A program made the translations under genes and the position numbers. From Dehalococcoidia bacterium (GTDB lineage Bacteria; Chloroflexota; Dehalococcoidia; GIF9; UBA5629): DNA of 12,975 bases. The stretch spans positions 1 through 12,975 of the forward strand of contig JAQTLG010000016.1 in NCBI GenBank assembly GCA_028715025.1, in the 5' to 3' direction. Below are positions 7,624 to 12,975 of this stretch, piece after piece. The notes below the pieces were generated by a model. It was not told where the DNA came from, ran no database searches, and saw nothing but the letters and a program-made list of their open reading frames with translations. Every line of letters begins with the position of its first letter. Positions within the stretch are counted from its first letter, which is position 1.

Positions 7624-8217
7624 ATGAGAAGGAAAGACGCCGCCGAAAGGATCATGGGCAACCTCTGCCTGGCCGTGGAGAGGCTTCAGCGCTGTAGGGA
7701 GTTCTCCCTGCTCATGCCCGAGGTGCGGGTCAACGTGGTCTATGCCCTGCCCGGCGCCAAGGACCCTGCGGAGGTCGCCGCCATAGACGGCAGGATAACG
7801 GTGGTCAATGGATATCCTCTGGCCAGCGGACTGCCCAGGTGGGGAGGCTCGGACCATATGGCGCGGCTGATCATCGAGGCCAGGAAGTATAGCCCGGATA
7901 TCAACGCCGGTATCAATTTTAAATGTGATGAGAGCATCATAAAAGTCGTGAAAAAATACGCGCGCGAGAAGAGACTATTATTTGGTTGGATCGACCGCGC
8001 CGCCGAGCCGGATCAAGTGTCTAAGGCCGACGGCAGGTCTATGCCCTGGAAGATTAAACAGCTGGTCAGTGGTGGCGGCAGAATGCCGGACATTTTCTAC
8101 GAGGGCGACGGCTGGGGCAAGGAGCCCCTCTTCGTAGGTCTGGGGAGCGACGCGACCGGCGTGGTCAGGATGGCAATAGAGATAGCACGACGCTATACGC
8201 GAAGCAGAAAAAGGTGA
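7624..8217 (+). CDS. thiN: ThiN-type thiamine-phosphate synthase (stand-alone)
   Basis: A 197-residue protein matching the ThiN domain, which joins HMP pyrophosphate and thiazole phosphate into thiamine phosphate. ThiN is the non-homologous substitute for ThiE, common in archaea as a ThiD-ThiN fusion and found free-standing in some bacteria. Characteristic stretches are PEVRVNVVYALPGAKDPAEVAAIDGRI (32-58), GGSDHMARLIIEARKY (74-89), NAGINFKCDESII (94-106) and PDIFYEGDGWGKEP (155-168). R57 and H78 sit 21 residues apart, the spacing I recall for the Arg and His reported as important in an archaeal ThiN. The N-terminus (1-30) is a short helix with no helix-turn-helix, which argues against the ThiR-type regulator that also uses this domain. 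It is three bases after the PurM-fold gene and five before nadA. Confidence 0.85.
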   Translation: MRRKDAAERIMGNLCLAVERLQRCREFSLLMPEVRVNVVYALPGAKDPAEVAAIDGRITVVNGYPLASGLPRWGGSDHMARLIIEARKYSPDINAGINFKCDESIIKVVKKYAREKRLLFGWIDRAAEPDQVSKADGRSMPWKIKQLVSGGGRMPDIFYEGDGWGKEPLFVGLGSDATGVVRMAIEIARRYTRSRKR

Positions 8218-8222
8218 ATTAG

Positions 8223-9140
8223 GTGCCCAACCAAAATAAGAACAGCGAATTGGTCGAAAAGATCCTCAGTCTGAAGGAGAAGAGAAAGGCTGTTATACTG
8301 ACGCACAATTACCAGCGTCCTGAAGTGCAGGACATCGGTGATTTCGTAGGCGATTCGCTGGAGCTGAGCAGGAAGGCGGCTGAGGTGAACGCCCCGGTCA
8401 TCGTCTTCTGCGGCGTACACTTCATGGCGGAGACAGCCTCCATTCTGTCGCCCGACAGTGTGGTGTTGCTGCCCGACGTAGAGTCGGGCTGTCCCATGGC
8501 CGACATGATCACGGTGGAGCAGCTCATCGCTAAGAAGAAGGAGCTTCCCGGCGTGCGTGTGGTCTGCTACGTCAACTCGTCTGCTGCGGTCAAGGCGGAG
8601 TCGGACATCTGCTGCACCTCGGCCAATGCGGTCAACGTGGTCAGAAGCATGGGCGAAAGCAAGATACTCTTCATTCCCGACCAGTATCTCGGCTACTATG
8701 TGACTACCAGGCTCAGGCGGGACATGTATCTGTGGCCGGGCTTTTGCCCTACCCATGTCAAGATACAGGCGCAGGACATCATCGATCAGAAGAAGAGGTA
8801 TCCGGGCGCTGTGGCCCTGGCGCATCCCGAATGTAGGCCGGAGGTGACGGCCGTGGCGGATGAGGTGCTCAGCACGGGCGGAATGTTGAGATATGCGCGC
8901 ACAGCGCAGGCCGAAGTGATGATAATCGCTACCGAGACCGGCATACTGCACCGGCTCAAGAAGGAGAATTTTGGCAAGACCTTCGTCCCGGCAACGGCCA
9001 AGGCGGTCTGCCCCAATATGAAGAGGATCACGCTGGAAAAGGTGCTGTGGGCGTTAGAGGAGATGAAGACCGAGGTGAAGGTGCCGATCGATGTAAGGAA
9101 GCGGGCCATATCGGCGGTGGACAGGATGTTGTCCCTGTGA
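8223..9140 (+). CDS. nadA: Quinolinate synthase (4Fe-4S)
   Basis: NadA condenses iminoaspartate with dihydroxyacetone phosphate to quinolinate, the committed precursor of NAD, in the cytoplasm. It needs an oxygen-sensitive [4Fe-4S] cluster. The 305-residue protein has the usual length and the pseudo-threefold layout, with LTHNYQRPEVQDIGDFVGDS (26-45), FCGVHFMAETA (62-72), SGCPMAD (88-94), CYVNSSAAVKAESDICCTSANAV (115-137), WPGFCPTH (171-178), HPECRPEV (201-208) and AVCPNMKRITLEKV (261-274). The cluster ligands are expected at C90, C175 and C263. The start is GTG, chosen for the AAGGTG site upstream and the five-base gap to thiN. No NadB (aspartate oxidase) or NadC is visible, so iminoaspartate must come from elsewhere. 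The Fe-S assembly genes begin 48 bases downstream. Confidence 0.96.
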   Translation: MPNQNKNSELVEKILSLKEKRKAVILTHNYQRPEVQDIGDFVGDSLELSRKAAEVNAPVIVFCGVHFMAETASILSPDSVVLLPDVESGCPMADMITVEQLIAKKKELPGVRVVCYVNSSAAVKAESDICCTSANAVNVVRSMGESKILFIPDQYLGYYVTTRLRRDMYLWPGFCPTHVKIQAQDIIDQKKRYPGAVALAHPECRPEVTAVADEVLSTGGMLRYARTAQAEVMIIATETGILHRLKKENFGKTFVPATAKAVCPNMKRITLEKVLWALEEMKTEVKVPIDVRKRAISAVDRMLSL

Positions 9141-9188
9141 TTTCCGCATAGTCCGGATATCCATTATTATTAAGTGTAGTGGTGTAAG

Positions 9189-10370
9189 ATGAGACAGGTT
9201 TATATGGACAATGTCGCCGCCGCCCCGCTATTGCCGGAGGTCAGGGAGGCCATGTTGCCCTACTTAGGCCAGATTTTCGGAAATCCGCAATCGCTGCACA
9301 ACTGGGGAGACGGTGCCAGGGAAGCGCTGGAAGGAGCGCGCGAGCAGGTCGCAGCGCTGATCGGCGGCGCCTCCGAGGAGATCGTCTTTACCTCCAGCGG
9401 CACAGAGGCCAACAACATGGCCGTCAAAGGCATTGCCCGCGCCAGGTCCGAGAAGGGAAAGCACATCATTGTCTCGGCCATTGAACACTTCTCTGTATTT
9501 AACTCGGCGCGCACCATGCAGAGGGAGGGGTTCGAGATCAGCCTGGCGCCGGTTGACTCGACCGGCACGGTCATCCCGGCCGAGCTGCTGAAGCTGGTCA
9601 GGCCCGATACTGTGCTTATTTCGGTTATGCATGCCAGTGGCGAGGTGGGCACCATACAGCCGCTGGCCGAGATAGCGGCCGGTCTGCCCAAGGACGGGCC
9701 GGTGCTGCATACCGATGCCGTAGCCAGCGCCGGGAACATTCCCGTTGATGTTAAAAAGCTCGGCGTACAGGCGCTTAGCATGGCCGGGAACCAGTTCAAC
9801 GGTCCGCGCGGCAGTGCCGCGCTCTGGATTAAGCGCGGAGTTAGAATACTGCCTCTGCTGGACGGAGGTATACAGGAAGGTGGACGCAGGCCGGGCACGG
9901 AGGACGTGCCGGCCATCGCAGGCCTGGGCAAGGCCGCGGAAATAGCCAAACGCGACCTTGAAGTCAGAATGGAGCGGCTTTCGGGATTGCGCGATATGTT
10001 GATCGAAGGTGTGCTGGGCGAGGTCGAGCATTCAGTCCTGACGGGGCATCCTGTCAACAGGCTGCCCGGATATGCCAGCTTCTGTCTGCGTTTTATCGAG
10101 GGCGAGGCCATACTCATGCTGCTCAACAGCCACGGCATAGCGGCCGCCAGCGGATCGGCCTGCACTTCGCGTGCGCTCAAGGCCTCGCATGTGTTGCTGG
10201 CCATGGGCATCAACCACGAGCTGGCCCAGGGCTCCGTATTGTTCACCCTGGGGCCGAATAACGATGCAGAAGACGTCAAATATGTGCTGGAGAACCTGCC
10301 GAAGGTGGTGGACCGCCTGAGACAGATGTCTCCCCTGTACTCCAAATATCTCAAAGAACAGAAGGGGTGA
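9189..10370 (+). CDS. IscS/NifS-family protein lacking the PLP lysine (probable inactive desulfurase)
   Basis: A 393-residue fold-type I aminotransferase-family protein, clearly of the NifS/IscS group by length and sequence (YMDNVAAAPLLPEV, TSSGTEANN, SAIEHFSVF, HTDAV, ASGSACTSRALKASHVLLAMG). The persulfide cysteine C325, H100 and D176 remain. The PLP site is broken: where IscS has Ser-Gly-His-Lys-x-x-Gly-Pro, this has AGNQFNGP (199-206), so the Schiff-base lysine is Q202, its neighbouring His is N201 and the phosphate-binding Ser is A199. The PLP-stacking Gln after HTDAV is A179, and the Asn-Asn-Glu contact is SGE (150-152). Archaeoglobus fulgidus IscS also lacks this lysine; it has no desulfurase activity and offers its cysteine as a cluster ligand on IscU. 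A similar scaffold role is inferred here, with iscU six bases downstream. The ribosome site is weak (GGTG). Confidence 0.9.
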   Translation: MRQVYMDNVAAAPLLPEVREAMLPYLGQIFGNPQSLHNWGDGAREALEGAREQVAALIGGASEEIVFTSSGTEANNMAVKGIARARSEKGKHIIVSAIEHFSVFNSARTMQREGFEISLAPVDSTGTVIPAELLKLVRPDTVLISVMHASGEVGTIQPLAEIAAGLPKDGPVLHTDAVASAGNIPVDVKKLGVQALSMAGNQFNGPRGSAALWIKRGVRILPLLDGGIQEGGRRPGTEDVPAIAGLGKAAEIAKRDLEVRMERLSGLRDMLIEGVLGEVEHSVLTGHPVNRLPGYASFCLRFIEGEAILMLLNSHGIAAASGSACTSRALKASHVLLAMGINHELAQGSVLFTLGPNNDAEDVKYVLENLPKVVDRLRQMSPLYSKYLKEQKG

Positions 10371-10375
10371 TAGCA

Positions 10376-10813
10376 ATGCCTGTTTACAGCGAGAAGGTCA
10401 TGCAGCATTTCATGAATCCGCACAATGTGGGCGAGATCGAGGACGCCGACGGCGTGGGCGAGATCGGCAACCCGGTGTGCGGCGACATGATGACGTTTTA
10501 TATCAAGGTTAAGGACAACCGCATCGAGGACGTTAAATACAAGACCTTTGGATGCGGCGCGGCCATCGCCGTCTCCAGTATGGTCAGCGATCTGGTCAAA
10601 GGTAAGACGCTGGAGGAGGCCCTGACTGTGACTCCCTCCATGGTGGCCAAAGAACTCGAGGGGCTGCCCAAGAATAAGCTGCATTGCTCCAATCTGGGAG
10701 CACAGGCTTTACATAAGGCTATTAAGAATTATGCGATAAAGAACAAGATCGATATACCCGGTTTAACGGACAAAGAAGAACCGGAGGAGGATGAACATGC
10801 CTGCGAAACCTGA
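10376..10813 (+). CDS. iscU: IscU-type Fe-S cluster scaffold protein
   Basis: A 145-residue Fe-S scaffold of the IscU/NifU N-terminal family on which iron-sulfur clusters are built before transfer to clients. The three ligand cysteines and the assisting aspartate are present: NPVCGDMM (C35, D37), FGCGAAIAVSS (C60) and KLHCSNLGAQAL (H103, C104). The LPPVK motif that HscA recognises in proteobacterial IscU is LPKNK here (97-101), so an HscA/HscB system is probably not used. The C-terminal tail is very acidic (KEEPEEDEHACET) and has an extra cysteine. The start is the ATG with AAGGGGTG upstream; a GTG at 10367 overlaps the iscS stop and is less likely. The protein ends 17 bases into the next gene. 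Confidence 0.93.
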   Translation: MPVYSEKVMQHFMNPHNVGEIEDADGVGEIGNPVCGDMMTFYIKVKDNRIEDVKYKTFGCGAAIAVSSMVSDLVKGKTLEEALTVTPSMVAKELEGLPKNKLHCSNLGAQALHKAIKNYAIKNKIDIPGLTDKEEPEEDEHACET

Positions 10814-11000
10814 GAAAGAGAATAATTCCTCGATTTACCGATTCAGCTGCCCGTGCTGCAATGAGGAGCTGGTTATAGCCGAGAACCCGTACTGCAAGGT
10901 CTGCAAGGTCAGCTTCGGCCGTTGTAGGAACTGCGGCGCTCTTATTATGGAGGAGACGCTGGTTGTCTGTCACCAGTGCGGCAAGCCGCTGAAAAAATAG
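10797..11000 (+). CDS. Small double zinc-ribbon-like protein with four CxxC pairs
   Basis: A 67-residue protein I cannot assign to a characterised family. It has four CxxC pairs: CPCC (18-21), CKVC (33-36), CRNC (43-46) and CHQC (58-61), plus an extra cysteine, C20. Two zinc ribbons or a rubredoxin-like iron or zinc knuckle pair are the natural reading; an Fe-S carrier or thiol role is also possible. Residues 1-12 are polar and probably flexible, and the C-terminus is lysine-rich. The ATG at 10797 is chosen over the one at 10791 because GGAGG then lies six bases upstream. The gene overlaps the end of iscU by 17 bases and is followed 12 bases later by the TusA-like gene, so its context points to Fe-S assembly or sulfur handling. 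Confidence 0.8.
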   Translation: MPAKPEKENNSSIYRFSCPCCNEELVIAENPYCKVCKVSFGRCRNCGALIMEETLVVCHQCGKPLKK

Positions 11001-11012
11001 GGGAAGTGTGGC

Positions 11013-11270
11013 ATGGCTGAGCAGGACAAGAGCACTTTGAAGTTTAAACCCGATGTCACTATCGACTGCGTAGGGCTCTACTGTCCGATGCCGATCGTCC
11101 ACACGACAAAGCAAATAAAGACCATGCAGCCCGGTCAGGTACTGGAGGTGTTGGCCGACGATGAGGGTATCAAGCAGGATATGCCCAACTGGGCCAAAAT
11201 GACGGGCAACGAGTTTCTGGGCATTGAGGAGGTGGGAGGCAAGTATCACGTGTTTGTGCGCAAGGCCTGA
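11013..11270 (+). CDS. TusA/SirA-like sulfur carrier protein
   Basis: An 85-residue TusA-family protein. These two-layer alpha/beta proteins accept a persulfide on the cysteine of a CPxP motif and pass it to partners in tRNA thiolation, cofactor synthesis or sulfur oxidation. The motif is CPMP with C24, inside IDCVGLYCPMPIVHTTKQIKTM (17-38); a second cysteine, C19, is common in this group from anaerobes. The rest follows the family: GQVLEVLADDEGIKQDMPNW, then a helix, then a final strand ending VFVRKA. Canonical TusA receives sulfur from IscS. Here the neighbouring IscS-like protein cannot be a PLP desulfurase, so the sulfur donor is unclear. It is the last gene of the operon; no clear terminator follows. 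Confidence 0.88.
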   Translation: MAEQDKSTLKFKPDVTIDCVGLYCPMPIVHTTKQIKTMQPGQVLEVLADDEGIKQDMPNWAKMTGNEFLGIEEVGGKYHVFVRKA

Positions 11271-11284
11271 CACACCTCCATACA

Positions 11285-11313
11285 TTGCATTGACAAATGT
11301 GCGTTGTTATAAT
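11285..11313 (+). promoter_or_regulatory. Extended -10 promoter for the gene at 11370
   Basis: TATAAT (11308-11313) is a perfect -10 box, preceded by TG one base upstream (TGTTATAAT), an extended -10. The hexamer TTGCAT lies 17 bases upstream (11285-11290). Initiation is expected near 11319-11321, leaving a leader of about 50 bases. It separates the gene at 11370 from the tusA-ending operon. Confidence 0.6.
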
Positions 11314-11318
11314 TTCTT

Positions 11319-11353
11319 ACGGTCACGGTATTGTAAATCATTGCCCGTGCCGT
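11319..11353 (+). other. 5' UTR stem-loop at the predicted transcription start
   Basis: ACGGTCACGG (11319-11328) pairs with CCGTGCCGT (11345-11353), giving a nine-pair stem with one bulged T and a 16-base loop. It begins at the start predicted from the extended -10 and ends ten bases before the GCGAGG ribosome site. It has no U-run, so it is not a terminator. It could stabilise the mRNA 5' end or respond to a factor. It may also act as a DNA operator overlapping the start site. Confidence 0.4.
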
Positions 11354-11369
11354 TAAAGCGAGGTTGAAA

Positions 11370-12008
11370 ATGGCTGCGAAGCCGAGAAAAAGCGCTGTTC
11401 AGAATTTAATTAAGAACTTGCTGGAAACCGAGATTCCCGATATACAGACCGCTTCCAAGGAACTGGCCGACTGGATCAAACAACTCGAGCAACACAGCTT
11501 CAAGCTGCAGCACTATGCTACCGAAATCGAGAGCTGGGCTGCAGAGGAAGATGAGGTCGACACGATCGAGCTGACCGATCTGATCAAAGACCTTGAGTCG
11601 ACCCTTAACGATATGCGCCAGACCGGGGCGCTTCCACCTCCTGCCCCCGCCGCAGAGATTGAAGCGCCGGCTGCGACGGGAGAGAAGATGCATCGTGGAT
11701 ATGGCCGTAGCGGAAGGGTGGTCAGGACGAGGGAGCTGTCCAGGTCCGAGCTGAGGGCCGATGATAACAGGGCGCCTGTGAAAAAAATCGAGCAGGCGGA
11801 CGGGGAGAAGGAAGCCGAAGGGCCGGTCAGGACTCCCCAAGGGGTTCTGGTAGCCAAAGATAGCGGCAAGCCCGGCGCCAAGGCTGAGCTGCCGACCGGT
11901 GGCAAAGAGGTTGTGGTCCGCAGGGAAGGCAAGAGCCCCCAGGAAGATACTGGCCTCGGAGGATATCTGACGCCGGAGGGCTTCGTCGTCAAGCGTACGC
12001 GTCATTAA
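11370..12008 (+). CDS. Uncharacterised protein, helical N-terminus and disordered basic C-terminus
   Basis: I do not recognise this 212-residue protein. Residues 9-85 look wholly helical and rich in heptad-like Leu/Ile spacing (NLIKNLLETEIPDI, LADWIKQLEQHSFKL, LTDLIKDLESTL), suggesting a coiled coil or helical bundle. A Pro-Ala linker (88-103) follows. Residues 105-212 are mostly charged and probably disordered. Two related short motifs occur in this part, VRTPQGVLVAK (153-163) and YLTPEGFVVKR (199-209), the second close to the C-terminus. There is no signal peptide or membrane segment, so it is probably cytoplasmic. The ATG start is chosen with GCGAGG upstream; an in-frame TTG lies six bases earlier. 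It has its own promoter. Structural, nucleoid-like or scaffold roles are conceivable but unsupported. Confidence 0.75.
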   Translation: MAAKPRKSAVQNLIKNLLETEIPDIQTASKELADWIKQLEQHSFKLQHYATEIESWAAEEDEVDTIELTDLIKDLESTLNDMRQTGALPPPAPAAEIEAPAATGEKMHRGYGRSGRVVRTRELSRSELRADDNRAPVKKIEQADGEKEAEGPVRTPQGVLVAKDSGKPGAKAELPTGGKEVVVRREGKSPQEDTGLGGYLTPEGFVVKRTRH

Positions 12009-12110
12009 AAACTGTGCTAACAGACAGTCTGAGATAACCTGAGAAGGGCTATTATTCTGTCGAGATGATCCCGGCGGATCGCCAGAGACATGCGTGGAAG
12101 TTAAATCGTA

Positions 12111-12140
12111 TTGATAATGGATCTTGTGATACGGTATTAT
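12111..12140 (+). promoter_or_regulatory. Putative sigma-70 promoter for the surface lipoprotein gene
   Basis: TTGATA (12111-12116, 5/6) and TATTAT (12135-12140, 5/6) are separated by 18 bases. Initiation is expected near 12147, giving a leader of about 46 bases before the ATG at 12193, which has a GGAGG site five bases upstream. Confidence 0.5.
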
Positions 12141-12169
12141 TAAAAGCGGATCAGTCTTATTAGATTTTT

Positions 12170-12182
12170 AATAATCATTATT
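12170..12182. repeat. AT-only palindrome abutting the ribosome binding site
   Basis: AATAAT-C-ATTATT is a perfect 6-1-6 palindrome ending one base before the GGAGG Shine-Dalgarno sequence. Its one-base centre is too small for an RNA hairpin, and the pairs are all A-T. If functional it would be a protein-binding DNA site; chance in AT-rich leader sequence is the simpler reading. Confidence 0.3.
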
Positions 12183-12192
12183 GGAGGTGGCT

Positions 12193-12975
12193 ATGTATAG
12201 AATGGCATTGGCTCTATTGCTCGTTTTATTCACACTGGTCGGGTGTGTTATCCCTACCAGTCCTCTTACGGTGGTGCTGGCTACGCCGATCAATGGAACT
12301 ACGACGCAGACATTATCGCCCACCATGACATGGGTAGGTATCGGCAACAACACATACGAGTTGCAGGTAGCATCCGACAGCGGGTTTCAGAACGTGGTTT
12401 TAAATGAAGGCAATCTGACACAACTGCTATACGTGGCACCTGCCGGCAGGTTGAGCTCGGCACAGACCTACTTCTGGCGTGTGCGTGCATCTTATGGAGG
12501 GGAAACAGGGCCGTGGTCTACGGCGTGGTATTTCATTACGCCCGGCGGCAGTCCTATCCCACCACCACCTAGCGCTACCGGCACTATCAATATCGCAACG
12601 ACACTGGATGGCACCTCATGGTACGGGTCCATCAGCTATACGCTGACTGGTCCGGTGACCGTGTCGGGAACCGCCACCCCCCAAACCTTTAACGATATGC
12701 CGGCAGGCAGTTACCTGTTGACGTTTAACTACGGCGGCCCGCCGGGGGCTAATTTTGACTCTATATCTCCCACGGCATCCGTGAATCTTGTATCAGGAAG
12801 GTCTATCAATTACACGATGACCTTCGGCAGCCCTGTTTCAGGAAGCAGTGTGCAGACCAGTGCCACGCTTAACGGCGTGCCGTGGTCCGGCGCGGTGCGG
12901 TATGCATTGACACATTACACCGTGAGTGGTCCGGTGGAGGACGACGAATACTCGGTTCCTCGCACGATAGGCTAC
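12193..12975 (+). CDS. Surface lipoprotein with FN3-like domain and beta repeats (3' end cut by window)
   Basis: The open frame runs off the window with 261 codons visible. The signal peptide ends in the lipobox LVGC, lipidated at C18. Residues 25-116 resemble a fibronectin-III or Ig-like domain: LSPTMTWVGIGNNTYELQVASD, then TYFWRVRAS and WSTAWYFIT. A proline run (PIPPPP, 121-126) links to at least two repeated beta units. The first, about 131-211, has ATTLDGTSWYGSISYTLTGP. The second begins near 219 with SATLNGVPWSGAVRYALTHYTVSGP and is cut. The shared core is a Leu-(Asp/Asn)-Gly-x-x-Trp-x-Gly-(Ser/Ala) turn. Such proteins are usually exported envelope or adhesion-type proteins; no enzymatic motif is visible, and ligand and final size are unknown. 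Confidence 0.8.
   Translation, partial: MYRMALALLLVLFTLVGCVIPTSPLTVVLATPINGTTTQTLSPTMTWVGIGNNTYELQVASDSGFQNVVLNEGNLTQLLYVAPAGRLSSAQTYFWRVRASYGGETGPWSTAWYFITPGGSPIPPPPSATGTINIATTLDGTSWYGSISYTLTGPVTVSGTATPQTFNDMPAGSYLLTFNYGGPPGANFDSISPTASVNLVSGRSINYTMTFGSPVSGSSVQTSATLNGVPWSGAVRYALTHYTVSGPVEDDEYSVPRTIGY

Larger units (their letters stand above)
12009..12192 (+). other. Intergenic region upstream of the surface lipoprotein gene
   Basis: A 184-base spacer becoming AT-rich towards its right end. It holds the promoter and palindrome listed separately. Short inverted repeats occur (CAGACaGTCTG at 12021-12031; GGCG-GAT-CGCC near 12075), but none is followed by a T-run. No rho-independent terminator for the preceding gene could be supported. 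Confidence 0.4.

Noticed and set aside
9189..10370. Calling the IscS-family gene a pseudogene
   Set aside because: The frame is intact at full length, the persulfide-cysteine loop is preserved and it is tightly coupled to iscU, so a changed function fits better than decay.
9260..10684. A 474-codon minus-strand open frame opposite the IscS-like and iscU genes
   Set aside because: It is long only because high G+C suppresses stops; it spans two recognisable plus-strand genes and its composition is Ser/Pro/Arg-rich nonsense.
11290..11313. Perfect TTGACA upstream of TATAAT
   Set aside because: The spacer is only 12 bases, too short for sigma-70; the extended -10 with TTGCAT at 17 bases is preferred.
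12029..12042. CTGAGA followed by ACCTGA, as in TPP riboswitches
   Set aside because: The two elements are two bases apart; in the aptamer they are separated by a full stem arm, and the downstream gene has no link to thiamine.
12009..12110. Possible terminator hairpins after the gene ending at 12008
   Set aside because: Stems are four to five pairs with no T-run.

Overview
The window reads as a bacterial chromosome segment of roughly 57-58% G+C, fully packed with genes. Shine-Dalgarno sites, TATAAT-type promoters and lipoboxes point to Bacteria. Several genes have an archaeal or anaerobe flavour: a free-standing ThiN, an IscS that has lost its PLP lysine, and a HypE-like PurM-fold protein. 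My best guess is an uncultured anaerobic Chloroflexota of the Dehalococcoidia type. That is inference from gene style; no marker gene is present.

Region 1 (1-4000, minus strand): a ThiF/MoeB-like E1 enzyme and a MoaD/ThiS-like sulfur carrier overlap by one base (TAATG). They are followed by glycerol kinase and glycerol-3-phosphate dehydrogenase, the latter cut by the window start. The E1 gene has a perfect -10 box so close to its ATG that the mRNA is probably leaderless. glpK has its own extended -10 promoter.

Region 2 (4204-6527, plus strand): a lipoprotein with an OB-like domain carrying a Cys-Pro-Ser-Gly-Cys-Trp motif, a MacB/FtsX-type permease (TTG start) and a LolD/MacB-type ATPase. They form one tightly coupled transporter operon, divergent from region 1.

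Region 3 (6598-11270, plus strand): a cofactor operon. It holds a PurM-fold HypE/ThiL-like protein, ThiN thiamine-phosphate synthase, quinolinate synthase NadA, an IscS-family protein, IscU, a 67-residue protein with four CxxC pairs, and a TusA-like protein. The IscS-family protein keeps the persulfide cysteine, but Gln replaces the PLP-binding lysine and at least four other PLP contacts are changed. It therefore looks like a desulfurase-dead scaffold, as described for Archaeoglobus fulgidus IscS. This is the most interesting feature of the window. It suggests an Fe-S assembly module using an external sulfur source such as sulfide, encoded just after NadA, a [4Fe-4S] client.

Region 4 (11285-12975, plus strand): an unrecognised 212-residue protein with a helical N-terminus and a disordered, basic C-terminus bearing two related short motifs, preceded by an extended -10 promoter and a 5' UTR stem-loop. 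After it comes the start of a surface lipoprotein with a fibronectin-III-like domain and at least two repeat units, cut by the window end. No RNA gene, CRISPR array, insertion sequence or integrase was seen, and no intergenic stretch exceeds 300 bases.
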